Shown: piece by piece, positions 37,705 through 47,552 of the stretch
Position numbering within the stretch: the first letter of the stretch is position 1
Layout: each line of letters starts with the position of its first letter
Source of the DNA: Nitrospirota bacterium
GTDB taxonomy: Bacteria; Nitrospirota; Nitrospiria; Nitrospirales; UBA8639
Assembly (NCBI GenBank): GCA_003695915.1
Contig: RFGF01000111.1
Span: 1-64,000 of the forward strand
DNA: 64,000 nucleotides
Direction: 5' to 3'
Notes under the pieces: model-generated
Database searches by the model: none
The model's input: the letters and a program-made list of their open reading frames with translations, nothing else
Told to the model about the DNA's origin: nothing
Program-made: the position numbers and the translations under genes

Positions 37705-38754
37705 ATGAATATCGAAGCCAACCACGTTCCGTACCACGACAACAACCAAGAGGAGGCGATCGCTGCCGCCTTCCGGCGGGCTGACTGGGCTGCCGTCAAG
37801 GAGTTGGCATCGGTTTGGGCGCAGAACGTTGACACCGATCCTCGTCCTCATTTTGCGCTGAACGTGGTGCATTTGATTGAAGAAGAATTTGGGAAAGCCT
37901 GGCAGGCTCATAGTCGATGTCTCTCCGAATCCTCGGATATCGAACGGGTCGGGGGCTGGGTCAACGCAATGAGGAGCCGTTACCCGGCGGATAGCGTGAT
38001 CCATTTGATCGAAGGTCTGTTTCTGGCGCAGTCAGGGAAGTCCGAGGCCTCCATCGGGTCCTACCAAGCGGCGGCAAACGCTGATCCTCACTCTCCCTAT
38101 CCACACTTTTTCATGGCACAAATTTATCAGCGCCTGGCTCGCAGTGAGGAGGCGATCAAAGCCTATCGCGAAGCGCTCAAGCGCGATCCCGCTTATGTGG
38201 CGGCGCGGTTGAACTTGGGAGTGGCATATCAGGAGCAAGGTCGTTTGGAAATGGCAATCCCGCAGTATCGGGAAGTCATCAAACTGCGACCCCATGAATT
38301 GATTGCGCATACGAACCTTGCTTGCGCTCTAGTCGAGCAAGGCAAGATTGATGCCGGGATCGAGGAATACAAAAAGGCTTTGGCGATTTGTCCAGAGGAT
38401 GCCGAAGTGCATTTTGCGTTGGGCGGGGTTTATGAGAGCAAAGGACGTAAGGATCTTGCCAAACGAGAGTATGAGGAAGCCTTACGGATCAACGAGGCCT
38501 TTGCCCCGGCTGCGACAGCGCTCGGCTGGTATTATTTTGAAAAACGGCAATTCGATATCGCCTTGGATTATTTCAGTAGAGCCGTGAAAGTCGATCCGAA
38601 CGATGCTCACGCTGTCTTCGGCATTGGTCGAGTCTATGATGAAAAAGGCAAACCGGAATTAGCCTCCGCGCATTATGAACAAGCATTGGCGCTCGAAAAA
38701 AATCCCGAGCGCAAGACACGGATTTTGAATTTCATGGACAAAGTCGTGGGCTGA
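37705..38754 (+). CDS. TPR-repeat protein
   Basis: 349 residues from ATG 37705 (AAGGAC upstream). Residues ~120-345 form about seven tetratricopeptide repeats (for example ARLNLGVAYQEQGRLEMAIPQYREVIKLRP, followed by similar 34-residue units). The N-terminal ~110 residues are helical and less regular. No signal peptide. It is a protein-interaction scaffold of unknown role, and the neighbours do not suggest one. It converges on the 90-residue unknown gene. Confidence 0.85.
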   Translation: MNIEANHVPYHDNNQEEAIAAAFRRADWAAVKELASVWAQNVDTDPRPHFALNVVHLIEEEFGKAWQAHSRCLSESSDIERVGGWVNAMRSRYPADSVIHLIEGLFLAQSGKSEASIGSYQAAANADPHSPYPHFFMAQIYQRLARSEEAIKAYREALKRDPAYVAARLNLGVAYQEQGRLEMAIPQYREVIKLRPHELIAHTNLACALVEQGKIDAGIEEYKKALAICPEDAEVHFALGGVYESKGRKDLAKREYEEALRINEAFAPAATALGWYYFEKRQFDIALDYFSRAVKVDPNDAHAVFGIGRVYDEKGKPELASAHYEQALALEKNPERKTRILNFMDKVVG

Positions 38755-38773
38755 CCGAATTCATGAAAAAACA

Positions 38774-39046
38774 TCAGGCTTGTTCTCTCAAGAATTGCTG
38801 CAGGCGGGCAATTTGGGTATTCGCGTCAGGGCCATGATTGAGAGCAGCTTGAATTTGTTCTCTCAGATAAGAGGAATAGCCGACTTTATCCAGAAACACG
38901 GGAAGGAATTGCTCCGGAGACGATGAAGCATAAGGGATGAGCGCTTCGACCACGTCGTCGCTTACAGGCACATAACAGTGATCGATGTGGAGAATGACTT
39001 TGTAATGATGTCCTTCACCCCGTTGTTCAAAAGATAAGCCTTTCAC
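38774..39046 (-). CDS. Small conserved hypothetical protein
   Basis: 90 residues from GTG 39046, chosen for AAGGAGG four bases upstream (an ATG at 39082 lies before that site). It starts VKGLSFEQRGEGHHYKVILHIDHCYVPVSDDVVEALIPY and ends in a helical QIQAALNHGPDANTQIARLQQFL segment. Small, soluble, acidic. No family recognised. The strong ribosome binding site supports it as a real gene. Confidence 0.6.
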   Translation of the reverse strand: MKGLSFEQRGEGHHYKVILHIDHCYVPVSDDVVEALIPYASSSPEQFLPVFLDKVGYSSYLREQIQAALNHGPDANTQIARLQQFLREQA

Positions 39047-39280
39047 ACTGCCTCCTTCCGGTCTCAACCCGGCACCGCTCATCGAGCAGGCGTCATTCTA
39101 GGGCATCGAATTCTGGGAAAACAAGACATTCCATTCTTGACTGGCTCCAAACCCTATGGTAGCGTGCCTTGCTGCTCGTGCTGAATGCACCGTGATGCGA
39201 GAACCCGTTTCTGTGAAGAACAAGCAGAGTTTTGATGGGGTTTTTCATTTCGTAAAGATCCGAACACGGAGATTCTGTGT

Positions 39281-40438
39281 ATGCTCAAACGTTATTTGTT
39301 AGCTCCGGGTCCCACCCAAGTCCCACCGGAGGTGCTTTTGGCCATGGCAACTCCGGTCATTCATCATCGCGCACCTGAATTTGCGGACTTGTTTGGGCGG
39401 GTTCGAAACGATCTTAAAACGGTGTTTCAAACAGCCCAGGATGTCTTGATTCTTGCCTCTTCCGGCACCGGCGCGATGGAAGGAGCCGTCAGCAATTTTT
39501 TGTCGCCGGGGGATAAGGCCATTGTCATCAACGGAGGGAAATTTGGCGAACGATGGGGAAAACTGTGCCAAACGTTCGGCGTCCATGTGGTGGAAATCAA
39601 AGTCGAGTGGGGGCAGGAAGTCGATCCGCAGCTCGTGCACGAGGCGCTGAGAAAGGATCCTTCCATCAAAGCCGGCTATGTTCAAGCGAGCGAAACATCG
39701 ACGGGAATCGCCCATGATATCAAGGCGTTGGCCGAGCTCGTTCGAGAGCGGGACGAAACGATTTTGGTCGTCGACGCCATTACCGCACTGGGGGTCTTCG
39801 ATATTCCGACCGATGCATGGGCGTTAGACGTGGTGGTGGCTGGCTCTCAAAAGGCCTTCATGCTGCCACCGGGCTTGGCCTTTGTGAGCGTGAGCGAAAA
39901 GGCGTGGCGATTGGCGGAGAAAGCAAAAAATAGCGCCTTTTATTTTAATTTCAAGAAAGAACGCGATGCTCAGGCAAAGAATCAAACGGCATATACGCCA
40001 GCCGTTTCGATGATTGTCGGGTTGGAAGCCGTCCTTCGCATGATGAAAGCGGAAGGGCTCCAGAATATGTTTGCACGACAACGTCGATTAGCTCATGCCA
40101 TGCGGGAGGCCGTTCAGGCGGCTGGCCTCTCCTTGTTTACCAAAGGCCGGCCCAGCGATGCCTTGACGGTGATCGCCGCTCCGCCTGGTATCGATGGCCA
40201 AGCCGTATACAAACAGCTGCGTGAGCAATACGGTATTACCGCGGCTGGCGGACAGGATCACTTGAAAGGGAAAATCTTTCGACTCTCTCACATGGGATAT
40301 GTCGATACGTTCGATGTCATTATGGGCATGGCCGCGGTGGAGATGGTGTTGAAAGATCTTGGTTATCCGATTCGGCTTGGACAGGGTGTGGGAAAAGCCC
40401 AAGAATTGTTGTGTGCGTCAGCGCAAAAAGCGGGGTGA
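39281..40438 (+). CDS. Class V aminotransferase (serine-glyoxylate/alanine-glyoxylate type), probable phosphoserine aminotransferase
   Basis: 385 residues. KRYLLAPGPTQVPPEVLLAMATPVIHHRAPEF is the class V N-terminus. LASSGTGAMEGAVSNFL binds the cofactor phosphate, VVDAITALGVFDIPTDAW holds the Asp, and VVAGSQKAFMLPPGLAFVS places the PLP lysine at Lys191. It lies 12 bases before serA, so it probably provides the transamination step of serine synthesis in place of a classic SerC. Class V enzymes of this type are documented as phosphoserine/serine aminotransferases in archaea and Thermotoga-like bacteria. The direction and amino donor are not predictable. Confidence 0.85.
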   Translation: MLKRYLLAPGPTQVPPEVLLAMATPVIHHRAPEFADLFGRVRNDLKTVFQTAQDVLILASSGTGAMEGAVSNFLSPGDKAIVINGGKFGERWGKLCQTFGVHVVEIKVEWGQEVDPQLVHEALRKDPSIKAGYVQASETSTGIAHDIKALAELVRERDETILVVDAITALGVFDIPTDAWALDVVVAGSQKAFMLPPGLAFVSVSEKAWRLAEKAKNSAFYFNFKKERDAQAKNQTAYTPAVSMIVGLEAVLRMMKAEGLQNMFARQRRLAHAMREAVQAAGLSLFTKGRPSDALTVIAAPPGIDGQAVYKQLREQYGITAAGGQDHLKGKIFRLSHMGYVDTFDVIMGMAAVEMVLKDLGYPIRLGQGVGKAQELLCASAQKAG

Positions 40439-40450
40439 TTTCGGGGTATC

Positions 40451-42043
40451 ATGAACATTCTGATTAGCGACAAATTATCGCCACGTGGTGTCGAGATCCT
40501 TGAGCGCGCAGGGTTCAAGGTCACCGTCAAAACCAATTTGTCCAAAGAAGAATTGTGCAAAGAAATCGGGCAGTACGAGGGATTAATTGTCCGGTCAGGA
40601 ACCCAGGTGACCGCGGATGTGATCGAGGCGGGCACGCGGTTGCGGATTATCGGCCGTGCCGGAACCGGTCTGGACAATGTCGATAGCGAGGCTGCGACGC
40701 GTCGGGGTATCGTGGTGATGAATACTCCTGGCGGGAATACGGTCACCACGGCTGAGCACACTATCGCCATGCTGGTCGCGATGAGCCGAAGAATCCCCCA
40801 AGCGACGGCGTCGGTCAAAGCAGGGAAGTGGGAAAAGAACCGGTTCATGGGGACCGAATTGGCCAACAAAACGTTGGGTCTGGTGGGGTTGGGACAGATC
40901 GGCTCGTACGTGGCGAAACTCGCGCAAGGCCTGGGTATGAATGTGATCGGCTATGACCCTTATCTCGATCCGGCTCGTGCGCAGCAACGGGGGATTGAAG
41001 TGGTGACGCTCCCAGAGCTGTTTCAGCGTGCTGACATCATTTCTGTCCATACACCTTTGACTGCTGAAACGAGGGGATTGATCAATGCCGAAGCGATCAA
41101 ACAAATGAAGCCCGGTGTGATGATCGTCAATTGTGCACGAGGCGGTATCGTCGATGAACGAGATTTGTATGAAGCCCTACAATCGGGACACGTCGCGGCT
41201 GCTGCGTTCGATGTGTTTGAGACCGAGCCGGTGCCATCGGATCATCCGCTGTTATCGCTCGAGAATTTTATTGGCACCCCGCATATTGGGGCCTCCACCG
41301 AGGAAGCCCAAGAAAACGTGGCGATCGCGATCGCCGAGCAATTTGTTGATTACTTCAAACGCGGCATTGCTCGGGGTGCCGTGAATATGCCTTCTGTTCC
41401 ACCGGATGTGTTGCCACAACTCCAGCCGTATTTGACGCTGGCGGAGCGGATGGGATCCTTTCAGGCGCAGTTGCTAGAAGGAGGACTCAGATCGGTTACA
41501 GTCGAGTATTTTGGTGACGTCGCCAATATGACGGTGGCTCCGATTACCGTGGCGGTGTTGAAAGGGCTGCTCGCTCCGATTCTCGAAGACGTGATCAACT
41601 ATGTGAATGCTCCCTTGGTGGCAAAGGAACGGGGTATCGAGGTCAAAGAGGTCAAAAGCGGAGATGCCGGCGACTATACGAGTTTGCTTCGAATCAAAGT
41701 CGAAGCTGGATCGCAACAGCACACACTCGGCGGAACGTTATTCCACCGCAAAGAGCCCCGGATTATCGACATCAACGAGTTTCAGGTCGAGGTCGTCTCT
41801 GAAGGTCACATGCTCCTTATTTATAATGTCGATCGACCTGGGGTGATCGGGATCGTCGGACAGGTGTTGGGCGAGCATTCCGTGAATATTGCGCAAATGC
41901 AATGTTCGAGAGCGGAGCGTGGTGGGCGCGCCTTGTTGATTATCGGGTTGGACGAACCTCTCCCGCCACAAGTGCTGAATCGTCTCAAACAAGAACGTGA
42001 TATCCTATCGGTGCGAGTGGTGGATCTTTCCAAAGGAAGCTGA
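40451..42043 (+). CDS. serA: D-3-phosphoglycerate dehydrogenase (long form with ACT domain)
   Basis: 530 residues, the usual length of the long form. The substrate and NAD domains include GRAGTGLDNVDSEAATRRGIVVMNTPGGNT, LGLVGLGQIGSYVAKLAQGLGM and NCARGGIVDERDLYEAL (Arg), FETEPVPSDHPLL (Glu) and PHIGASTEEAQENVA (His). The intervening ASB domain is followed by a C-terminal ACT domain (LLIYNVDRPGVIGIVGQVLGEHSVNIAQMQ), which suggests serine feedback control. It oxidises 3-phosphoglycerate to phosphohydroxypyruvate, which the adjacent aminotransferase would convert. Confidence 0.95.
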   Translation: MNILISDKLSPRGVEILERAGFKVTVKTNLSKEELCKEIGQYEGLIVRSGTQVTADVIEAGTRLRIIGRAGTGLDNVDSEAATRRGIVVMNTPGGNTVTTAEHTIAMLVAMSRRIPQATASVKAGKWEKNRFMGTELANKTLGLVGLGQIGSYVAKLAQGLGMNVIGYDPYLDPARAQQRGIEVVTLPELFQRADIISVHTPLTAETRGLINAEAIKQMKPGVMIVNCARGGIVDERDLYEALQSGHVAAAAFDVFETEPVPSDHPLLSLENFIGTPHIGASTEEAQENVAIAIAEQFVDYFKRGIARGAVNMPSVPPDVLPQLQPYLTLAERMGSFQAQLLEGGLRSVTVEYFGDVANMTVAPITVAVLKGLLAPILEDVINYVNAPLVAKERGIEVKEVKSGDAGDYTSLLRIKVEAGSQQHTLGGTLFHRKEPRIIDINEFQVEVVSEGHMLLIYNVDRPGVIGIVGQVLGEHSVNIAQMQCSRAERGGRALLIIGLDEPLPPQVLNRLKQERDILSVRVVDLSKGS

Positions 42044-42113
42044 CCACCCTTTACTTTGCCTCTGCGCTGTCCTCTCCTCGAGTTAAGTAGGTCCCAAATT
42101 GAAAGGGTCGGAC

Positions 42114-43475
42114 GTGCATTCCACGGTGAACGCGCCGCGTTCCCTCATTCCCATCGGTGCAGCGGCGTTGCTCCCTGATACGGCTGAGCACGTGCGCCGT
42201 TTGGAAGAAGTGTTGCTCGGCCGTATCGGTCAATGGGGGTACCGAGAAATTATACCTCCCACGTTCGAGTACTTGGATGTTCTGTCGGCGGGCTTGGCCC
42301 CACCGGTTCTGGAGAAATGTTTCAAGTTTGCGGATTGGACCACGGGGCGCATCTTGGTGCTTCGCCCCGATGTGACTGCACAGATTGCACGGATTGTCGC
42401 TATGGGAATGGGGGGAGCGGAACTTCCTCTTCGCTTCTGTTACCGTTCGACGGTATTTCGTTACGAACCGGAACATGTAGGCCGCGATCGAGAAATTTTT
42501 CAAATCGGGGTTGAATTGATCGGCGTAGATGGTCCGCATTTCGATGCGGAATTACTGCTATTGTTGGTCGAGCTGATGAAGGCGGCGGGGCTACCGGACT
42601 TTACCGTTTCATTGGGACACGTGGGGTTCTATCAGCGATTGCTCGTTCAGTCTGGATTGTCGCCGGAGAAACGAAGAGAGGCTGAATATGCTGCAGCACA
42701 TAAAGATCTCCCGCGTCTTGAGCAAGTCTTGGCTCAGGAGCGTGTCTCACGTCGATTAGCCCGAACCTTGTTGGAAACACTGGAGCGCTGTGGGCGCGAC
42801 GATGTCTTGGAATGGGGACGCCGGATTGCTGGACGGGATCCAGCATTGCGGGAACCGCTTGATCGATTGGCTTCCGTGTATCGATTCCTGATCAAGGCTG
42901 GCTGTGGCAATCATGTGGTGCTGGATCTAGGAGAATTTCGAGGGTTCGATTATTATGACGGCGTGGTCTTCGATGTGTTTACCGACACAGTGGGACGCGA
43001 ACTAGGCGGAGGGGGACGCTATAATCATCTTATTGGCCGGTTTGGGCGAGATCTTCCTTCGACAGGTTTTGCTGTCGATATCGATCGGTTGTTTGCCGCG
43101 ATGCGTCCAGGTGACGGCTCCCAGAAGACAGCTCGGTTGCCGGTTGTCGTGCTTTCGGCCCCACGCCAGTATCAGGCAGCCTGGAAGCTTGCCCAGCGGC
43201 TTCGTGCCTCAGGCTGGACTGTCGTGCAAGATACGGTTCTATCGGCTGAAGCGTTGCAAATACGACATCTTCGAAAGCAGAGGCGGTATATCTCGGCTTC
43301 TGCGATCGTAATGCTCGGCGCTGATGGATTGTCAAAAACAGAAGCGTTCGTCGCGCTTCCAGGCCAGTCTTTCCGTGCGAGTAAAGTACAACAAGGCGAT
43401 CTTCCATCCGTGTTGCATACATCGGTATTGTCCGAAGGTGCCGATGGAAGGGCCCCTGGCTCGCGTCCGTCCTAA
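42114..43475 (+). CDS. hisZ: ATP phosphoribosyltransferase regulatory subunit HisZ
   Basis: 453 residues from GTG 42114 (AAAGGG upstream). It is a paralogue of histidyl-tRNA synthetase: GYREIIPPTFEYLDVL, LRPDVTAQIARIVA, LRFCYRSTVFRYEPEHVGRDREIFQIGVELIG, and the closing RGFDYYDGVVFDVF and GGGRYNHLIGRFG. It activates the short HisG, which is not in the window. It is longer than most HisZ proteins because of a C-terminal domain (from ~345, PVVVLSAPRQYQAAWKLAQRLRASGWTVV) resembling the anticodon-binding domain of HisRS. It precedes dnaB by 81 bases. Confidence 0.88.
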   Translation: MHSTVNAPRSLIPIGAAALLPDTAEHVRRLEEVLLGRIGQWGYREIIPPTFEYLDVLSAGLAPPVLEKCFKFADWTTGRILVLRPDVTAQIARIVAMGMGGAELPLRFCYRSTVFRYEPEHVGRDREIFQIGVELIGVDGPHFDAELLLLLVELMKAAGLPDFTVSLGHVGFYQRLLVQSGLSPEKRREAEYAAAHKDLPRLEQVLAQERVSRRLARTLLETLERCGRDDVLEWGRRIAGRDPALREPLDRLASVYRFLIKAGCGNHVVLDLGEFRGFDYYDGVVFDVFTDTVGRELGGGGRYNHLIGRFGRDLPSTGFAVDIDRLFAAMRPGDGSQKTARLPVVVLSAPRQYQAAWKLAQRLRASGWTVVQDTVLSAEALQIRHLRKQRRYISASAIVMLGADGLSKTEAFVALPGQSFRASKVQQGDLPSVLHTSVLSEGADGRAPGSRPS

Positions 43476-43556
43476 GACCCATTCTGGCTTGTCGTATGAG
43501 TGACAAATCTCGGCTGCTGGTGCGATTGGTAACAAGAACTCAGGGGTAAGGCCGTC

Positions 43557-44924
43557 ATGTCTCAATCAGCGATGTCTCTCTCGGAAATCACGAATCTTCG
43601 CTTGCCTCCGCAGAATCTCGAAGCGGAACAGTCAGTGCTCGGTGCGATCCTGTTAGACAATGCGGCGCTCAATCGCGCGATGGAACTGCTGACAGAAGAC
43701 GATTTTTATCGCACCGCACATCGCAGTATTTTTCGGGCCATGGTGGCCTTGTCCGAGCGAAACGAGGCTGTCGATCAAATTACCCTGACGGAATATCTCC
43801 GTGCGCAGGGTGAATTGGATCACGTTGGGGGAGCGACGTATATTGCCGAGCTGGTGCAGATGGTTCCCAGTGCAGCCAATATCCGGTATCACTGCAAGAT
43901 CGTTCGCGACAAAGCCCTGATGCGAAATTTGGTTCGCACCGCCACAGACGTCGTCACTCGGGGATATGACGGCACAGCTGATCCAGAGACGCTGTTGGAA
44001 TTTGCCGAGCGGGAAGTCTTTCGTCTGGCCCAGGGGAAGCTGGGTCAGGCTTTCCAGCCGGTCAGTCACATCATTAAGGAAAGCGTGGAACTGGTCGATC
44101 GGTTGTATAGTCGAAAGGAACGGATCACCGGAATTCCGACAGGCTTTACCGATCTCGACAATCTCCTTGCAGGATTGCAGCCGACCGATTTAATCATCAT
44201 CGCGGGCCGGCCGAGCATGGGGAAAACCAGTCTCGCGTTGGGGATTGTAGAGCATGCGGCCTTGGAGGCGAATGCTTCCGTCGGCATTTTCAGTTTGGAA
44301 ATGTCGAAAGCTCAATTGGTGCTCCGCATGTTGAGTTCCCAAGCCTTGTTGGATTCTCATGCTCTTCGGACCGGACAGCTATCGAAGTCGGATTGGGTGG
44401 CGCTGACGGCGGCAGCTAGTCGATTGGAGCGCGCCCGGATTTTCATTGATGATTCCGGAAACCTCACGGTTCAGCAGATGCGCGGCAAAGCCCGGCGCCT
44501 GAAAGCGGAGCATGGGTTGGATTTGCTGGTGATCGATTATCTTCAGTTAATGGAAGGGCGACGGGATGCCGAATCCCGACAACAGGAGATTTCTGATATT
44601 TCGCGTGGCTTGAAAGCGTTGGCAAAGGAATTGGGGATTCCGGTTGTGGCGCTCTCCCAGCTCAGCCGGGCTGTCGAAAATCGGAAACCGCCCATTCCGG
44701 TCTTGGCTGATCTCCGGGAGTCCGGGGCCATCGAACAGGATGCCGACGTCGTTATGTTCATTTATCGCGATGAAGTCTATGATCCAGAGAGCGACGAAAA
44801 AGGCATTGCGCATATTCTGGTGCGAAAGCACCGGAATGGTCCGATCGGAGACCGGCTTTTGCAATTTCACGAGCGATATGCCAAATTCAATAATCTTGAA
44901 AAAGACCATAGAGACATAATATAG
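43557..44924 (+). CDS. dnaB: Replicative DNA helicase DnaB
   Basis: 455 residues. The N-terminal domain (LRLPPQNLEAEQSVLGAILLDNAALNRAMELL) is followed by a linker and the RecA-like domain with Walker A AGRPSMGKTSLALG, Walker B LLVIDYLQLMEG, and the DnaB block LRESGAIEQDADVVMFIYRDEVY. AGGGGTAAGG lies before ATG 43557. No intein is present, which is worth noting for this family. The stop is followed by a direct repeat at 44921-44941. Confidence 0.97.
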   Translation: MSQSAMSLSEITNLRLPPQNLEAEQSVLGAILLDNAALNRAMELLTEDDFYRTAHRSIFRAMVALSERNEAVDQITLTEYLRAQGELDHVGGATYIAELVQMVPSAANIRYHCKIVRDKALMRNLVRTATDVVTRGYDGTADPETLLEFAEREVFRLAQGKLGQAFQPVSHIIKESVELVDRLYSRKERITGIPTGFTDLDNLLAGLQPTDLIIIAGRPSMGKTSLALGIVEHAALEANASVGIFSLEMSKAQLVLRMLSSQALLDSHALRTGQLSKSDWVALTAAASRLERARIFIDDSGNLTVQQMRGKARRLKAEHGLDLLVIDYLQLMEGRRDAESRQQEISDISRGLKALAKELGIPVVALSQLSRAVENRKPPIPVLADLRESGAIEQDADVVMFIYRDEVYDPESDEKGIAHILVRKHRNGPIGDRLLQFHERYAKFNNLEKDHRDII

Positions 44925-44941
44925 GTAAAACATAGGTAAAA
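44921..44941 (+). repeat. 10-bp direct repeat at the dnaB stop
   Basis: ATAGGTAAAA occurs at 44921-44930 and again at 44932-44941, separated by one base. The first copy contains the dnaB stop codon. Probably a chance or slippage duplication. Confidence 0.7.
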
Positions 44942-45028
44942 AGGTCGCATGGAAAGTGGCCGAATCGCTAGAAAGCGCTTGGCGCGCACGAAAATCGGCA
45001 ATGGCGAATGTGCCGCGAGGATGAGGCT

Positions 45029-46822
45029 ATGAACAATCGATGTTTCAACCGATTTCAGATAGCGGAACTCAGACAGTGGTATCGCGTGACCCTGCTCGTG
45101 GGGATCGTGCCGGTGATGATGCTGTCTTGTGGAACTGCTCCGGATACCAAGCGGTCCGTTGGCCCCGCGCCTACGGTCTCGTCGTCATGGGCGTCTCCTG
45201 ACGCCTCGTTTCATTTTCTCCGAGGGTACCTGGCTGAATTGGATCATAACCTGAGTCAAGCGATTCAGGAATATCAAACAGGTTTGGCCTTTGATCCCGA
45301 TTCGGTTTTTCTGAAATTGAGCATCGCCAAGTTGCATTATTTAAATGGAGAGATGAATGCGGCGGTGGCGATGGCGAAGCGCATTCCAGTGGATAAGGTC
45401 GCCGAGAGTTCGATTCTCTTGCAATTAGCGAGAATTTATGCCGGAGCCGATCATGCGAACGAGGCGTTAGCGCTCTATGAGCGCGTGATCCGTCAGGATC
45501 CGGACCGACCGCGCGTGAGGGTGATGAAGGGGGTGCTTCTCCTGAGCTTAAAGCGAACTGCTGAGGCGCAACAAACTTTTGAAGCGGAGTTGAAGCGGTA
45601 CCCTCGTTCCGCTGAAGCCTCTTTTTACCTGGGCGTTCTGGCGGCCGATGAAGGGCGTTTGGTTGAGGCGCGCCGCGCGTTTGAACAGGCCATCGAGTTC
45701 AAGCCGGATTATGATCGGGCGTATCGAAGGTTGGCTGCCTTGTTGGAAAAGCAGGGTCGGCTCGATCAAGCCAAGGACATCTATGCGCGATATTTAAAAG
45801 ATGTTAACTCGCATCATCGCGAGTTTCGGTTTCAATTGGTTCGGCTCCATTTGAAAACACGTGCCTATGAAGCCGCCTTGCAAGAGCTTGACCATATTCT
45901 CCGGGATAATCCCGACGATCTCAGCGCAAAGATTCGCGTGGCGCTTGTTCACGGTGAAATGAAGGAATACGAGCAAGCGGTCCAAGAATTGCGGGCGATT
46001 CTGCAGCAGCGACCGAACGAGTTACGGGTGCGGGATTACTTGGGGCAGATCTTCGAAGAGATGAAAGCGTATGACCGAGCGATTCAGGCCTATCGAACTA
46101 ATCTGGAGATCGATCCTACATATTATGATAGCGTCTTGCATCTTGGCTTTGTGTCCTATCGCTTGAAGCACTATGACGACGCTCGTTCCTATTTGGAGCG
46201 GGCCGTGAATTTACATCCGCAAAAACCAGAGCCGTATATTCTCTTGGGATTGACCCATATGCAGACCGATGACTTTGGGGCGGCGGCCAAGGTGTTCGAG
46301 GAAGGTGTTCGTCAAAATCCTAATAATGCGGATCTCCATTTTCATTTAGGGACGGCCTATGACAAACTCGATCGGTTCGACGACGTCGTTCGAGCCATGG
46401 AGCGGGCGTTGGAGCTCAATCCCGACCATACCGATGCGCTGAATTATTTGGGATACAGTTTTGCGGATCGGGGAATACGGATTCAGGACGCTCTGCGATT
46501 GACTCGACGGGCGGTGGAGCTGAAGCCTGACAATGGCTACTATATCGATAGCTTAGGATGGGCGCTCTATAAAATGGGCCGCATCGACCAAGCCTTGGCA
46601 ACATTGGAACGAGCGGCCTCTTTGGTTTCCGATGACCCCGTGATTTACGAGCATCTTGGGGAGATTTATTTGATTCGACAGGAGCGGGATAAAGCCAAAA
46701 AAGCCTGGCTGCGTTCCATCAAGTTGGATTCATCCAATAAAACACTCATCAAACGATATCAAGAAGAAGGGTTTGGCGATCCACTCCTTCAAGCTTCCGT
46801 TGTTACACCGGAAACGCCATAG
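45029..46822 (+). CDS. Large TPR lipoprotein
   Basis: 597 residues from ATG 45029 (GAGG upstream; ATG 45008 also possible). A basic, hydrophobic start ends in MMLSCG, so Cys34 is a likely lipoprotein site, although Met at the -3 position is atypical. From ~60 to the end there are about 14-15 tetratricopeptide repeats (for example ARRAFEQAIEFKPDYDRAYRRLAALLEKQGRLDQAKDIYARYL). It is probably anchored in a membrane and acts as an assembly scaffold. The neighbouring pilin-like and sugar-nucleotide genes suggest a surface-structure or polysaccharide role, but that is only context. Confidence 0.85.
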   Translation: MNNRCFNRFQIAELRQWYRVTLLVGIVPVMMLSCGTAPDTKRSVGPAPTVSSSWASPDASFHFLRGYLAELDHNLSQAIQEYQTGLAFDPDSVFLKLSIAKLHYLNGEMNAAVAMAKRIPVDKVAESSILLQLARIYAGADHANEALALYERVIRQDPDRPRVRVMKGVLLLSLKRTAEAQQTFEAELKRYPRSAEASFYLGVLAADEGRLVEARRAFEQAIEFKPDYDRAYRRLAALLEKQGRLDQAKDIYARYLKDVNSHHREFRFQLVRLHLKTRAYEAALQELDHILRDNPDDLSAKIRVALVHGEMKEYEQAVQELRAILQQRPNELRVRDYLGQIFEEMKAYDRAIQAYRTNLEIDPTYYDSVLHLGFVSYRLKHYDDARSYLERAVNLHPQKPEPYILLGLTHMQTDDFGAAAKVFEEGVRQNPNNADLHFHLGTAYDKLDRFDDVVRAMERALELNPDHTDALNYLGYSFADRGIRIQDALRLTRRAVELKPDNGYYIDSLGWALYKMGRIDQALATLERAASLVSDDPVIYEHLGEIYLIRQERDKAKKAWLRSIKLDSSNKTLIKRYQEEGFGDPLLQASVVTPETP

Positions 46823-47105
46823 CACTTTTTCAGATGCATCATCCTATCGCAGCTCTTCGTCTCTCTTTCTGTGGTCCGGACGCGTCGTGTCTTGGAGCCA
46901 TTAGCGCGAATCAGAGGTGAATCGTTCGTAGGCTTGTGCTCGCGGGTGGATGGATGGGTGTGGAATTCCGTTGCGCCCTTAAACTTAAGCTGTCGTCAGC
47001 CGCTCACGATATGATACTAGGCACGAATAGTGAACTGCTGCAACGCGTCACGGATTAGCGAGAGCAGGGATTGATATGAGTCTGACCCTGGAACGGAGGG
47101 TAGGT

Positions 47106-47552
47106 ATGGGCGGGGTTCTCAAGAGCGAGCATGGGTTCAGTCTGACCGAGTTGATGATTGTGGTCGCTATTATTGGCATTTTGGCGACGATCGCCATCCC
47201 AAACTTTCTTCGCTATCAGGCCCGAGCGAAGCAGACCGAAGCGAAAAACAACTTGGTAGCGATTCATACAGCGGAAATTGCGTATTTTGCCGAACATAAC
47301 AGCTATATTGATGATTTCAACGCGATCGGGTTTGCCGTCAGCGGATCGTCGCAGCGCTATTACTATGAGCTTGGAAAAGCCAGTGCGGGAACGTTGCCGC
47401 CAGGGTGCTCAACTTCGACGTTAGATTCGGTCTCCTCGACAGGCTTTGTCGCCGTCGCTATTGGCAATATCGATAGCGATGCTACCTGCGATGTCTGGAC
47501 GATTGACCAGGACAAAGTTTTGAAAAACGTCATCAATGACGTGTCCTCGTAA
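47106..47552 (+). CDS. Type IV pilin-like prepilin
   Basis: 148 residues from ATG 47106 (GGAGGG upstream). The leader MGGVLKSEHG is followed by the N-methylated Phe11 and the classic hydrophobic segment FSLTELMIVVAIIGILATIAIPNF with Glu5 of the mature protein. Two cysteines near the C-terminus (CSTST and ATCDVW) may form a D-region disulfide. The compact globular domain resembles minor or short PilA pilins (and GspG-type pseudopilins). No assembly ATPase or platform gene is nearby. Confidence 0.9.
   Translation: MGGVLKSEHGFSLTELMIVVAIIGILATIAIPNFLRYQARAKQTEAKNNLVAIHTAEIAYFAEHNSYIDDFNAIGFAVSGSSQRYYYELGKASAGTLPPGCSTSTLDSVSSTGFVAVAIGNIDSDATCDVWTIDQDKVLKNVINDVSS

Noticed and set aside
46950-46985. 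Sigma-54-like GG...GC site upstream of the pilin gene
   Set aside because: The spacing between GG and GC is nine bases instead of the required ten, and sigma-54 sites tolerate little change.
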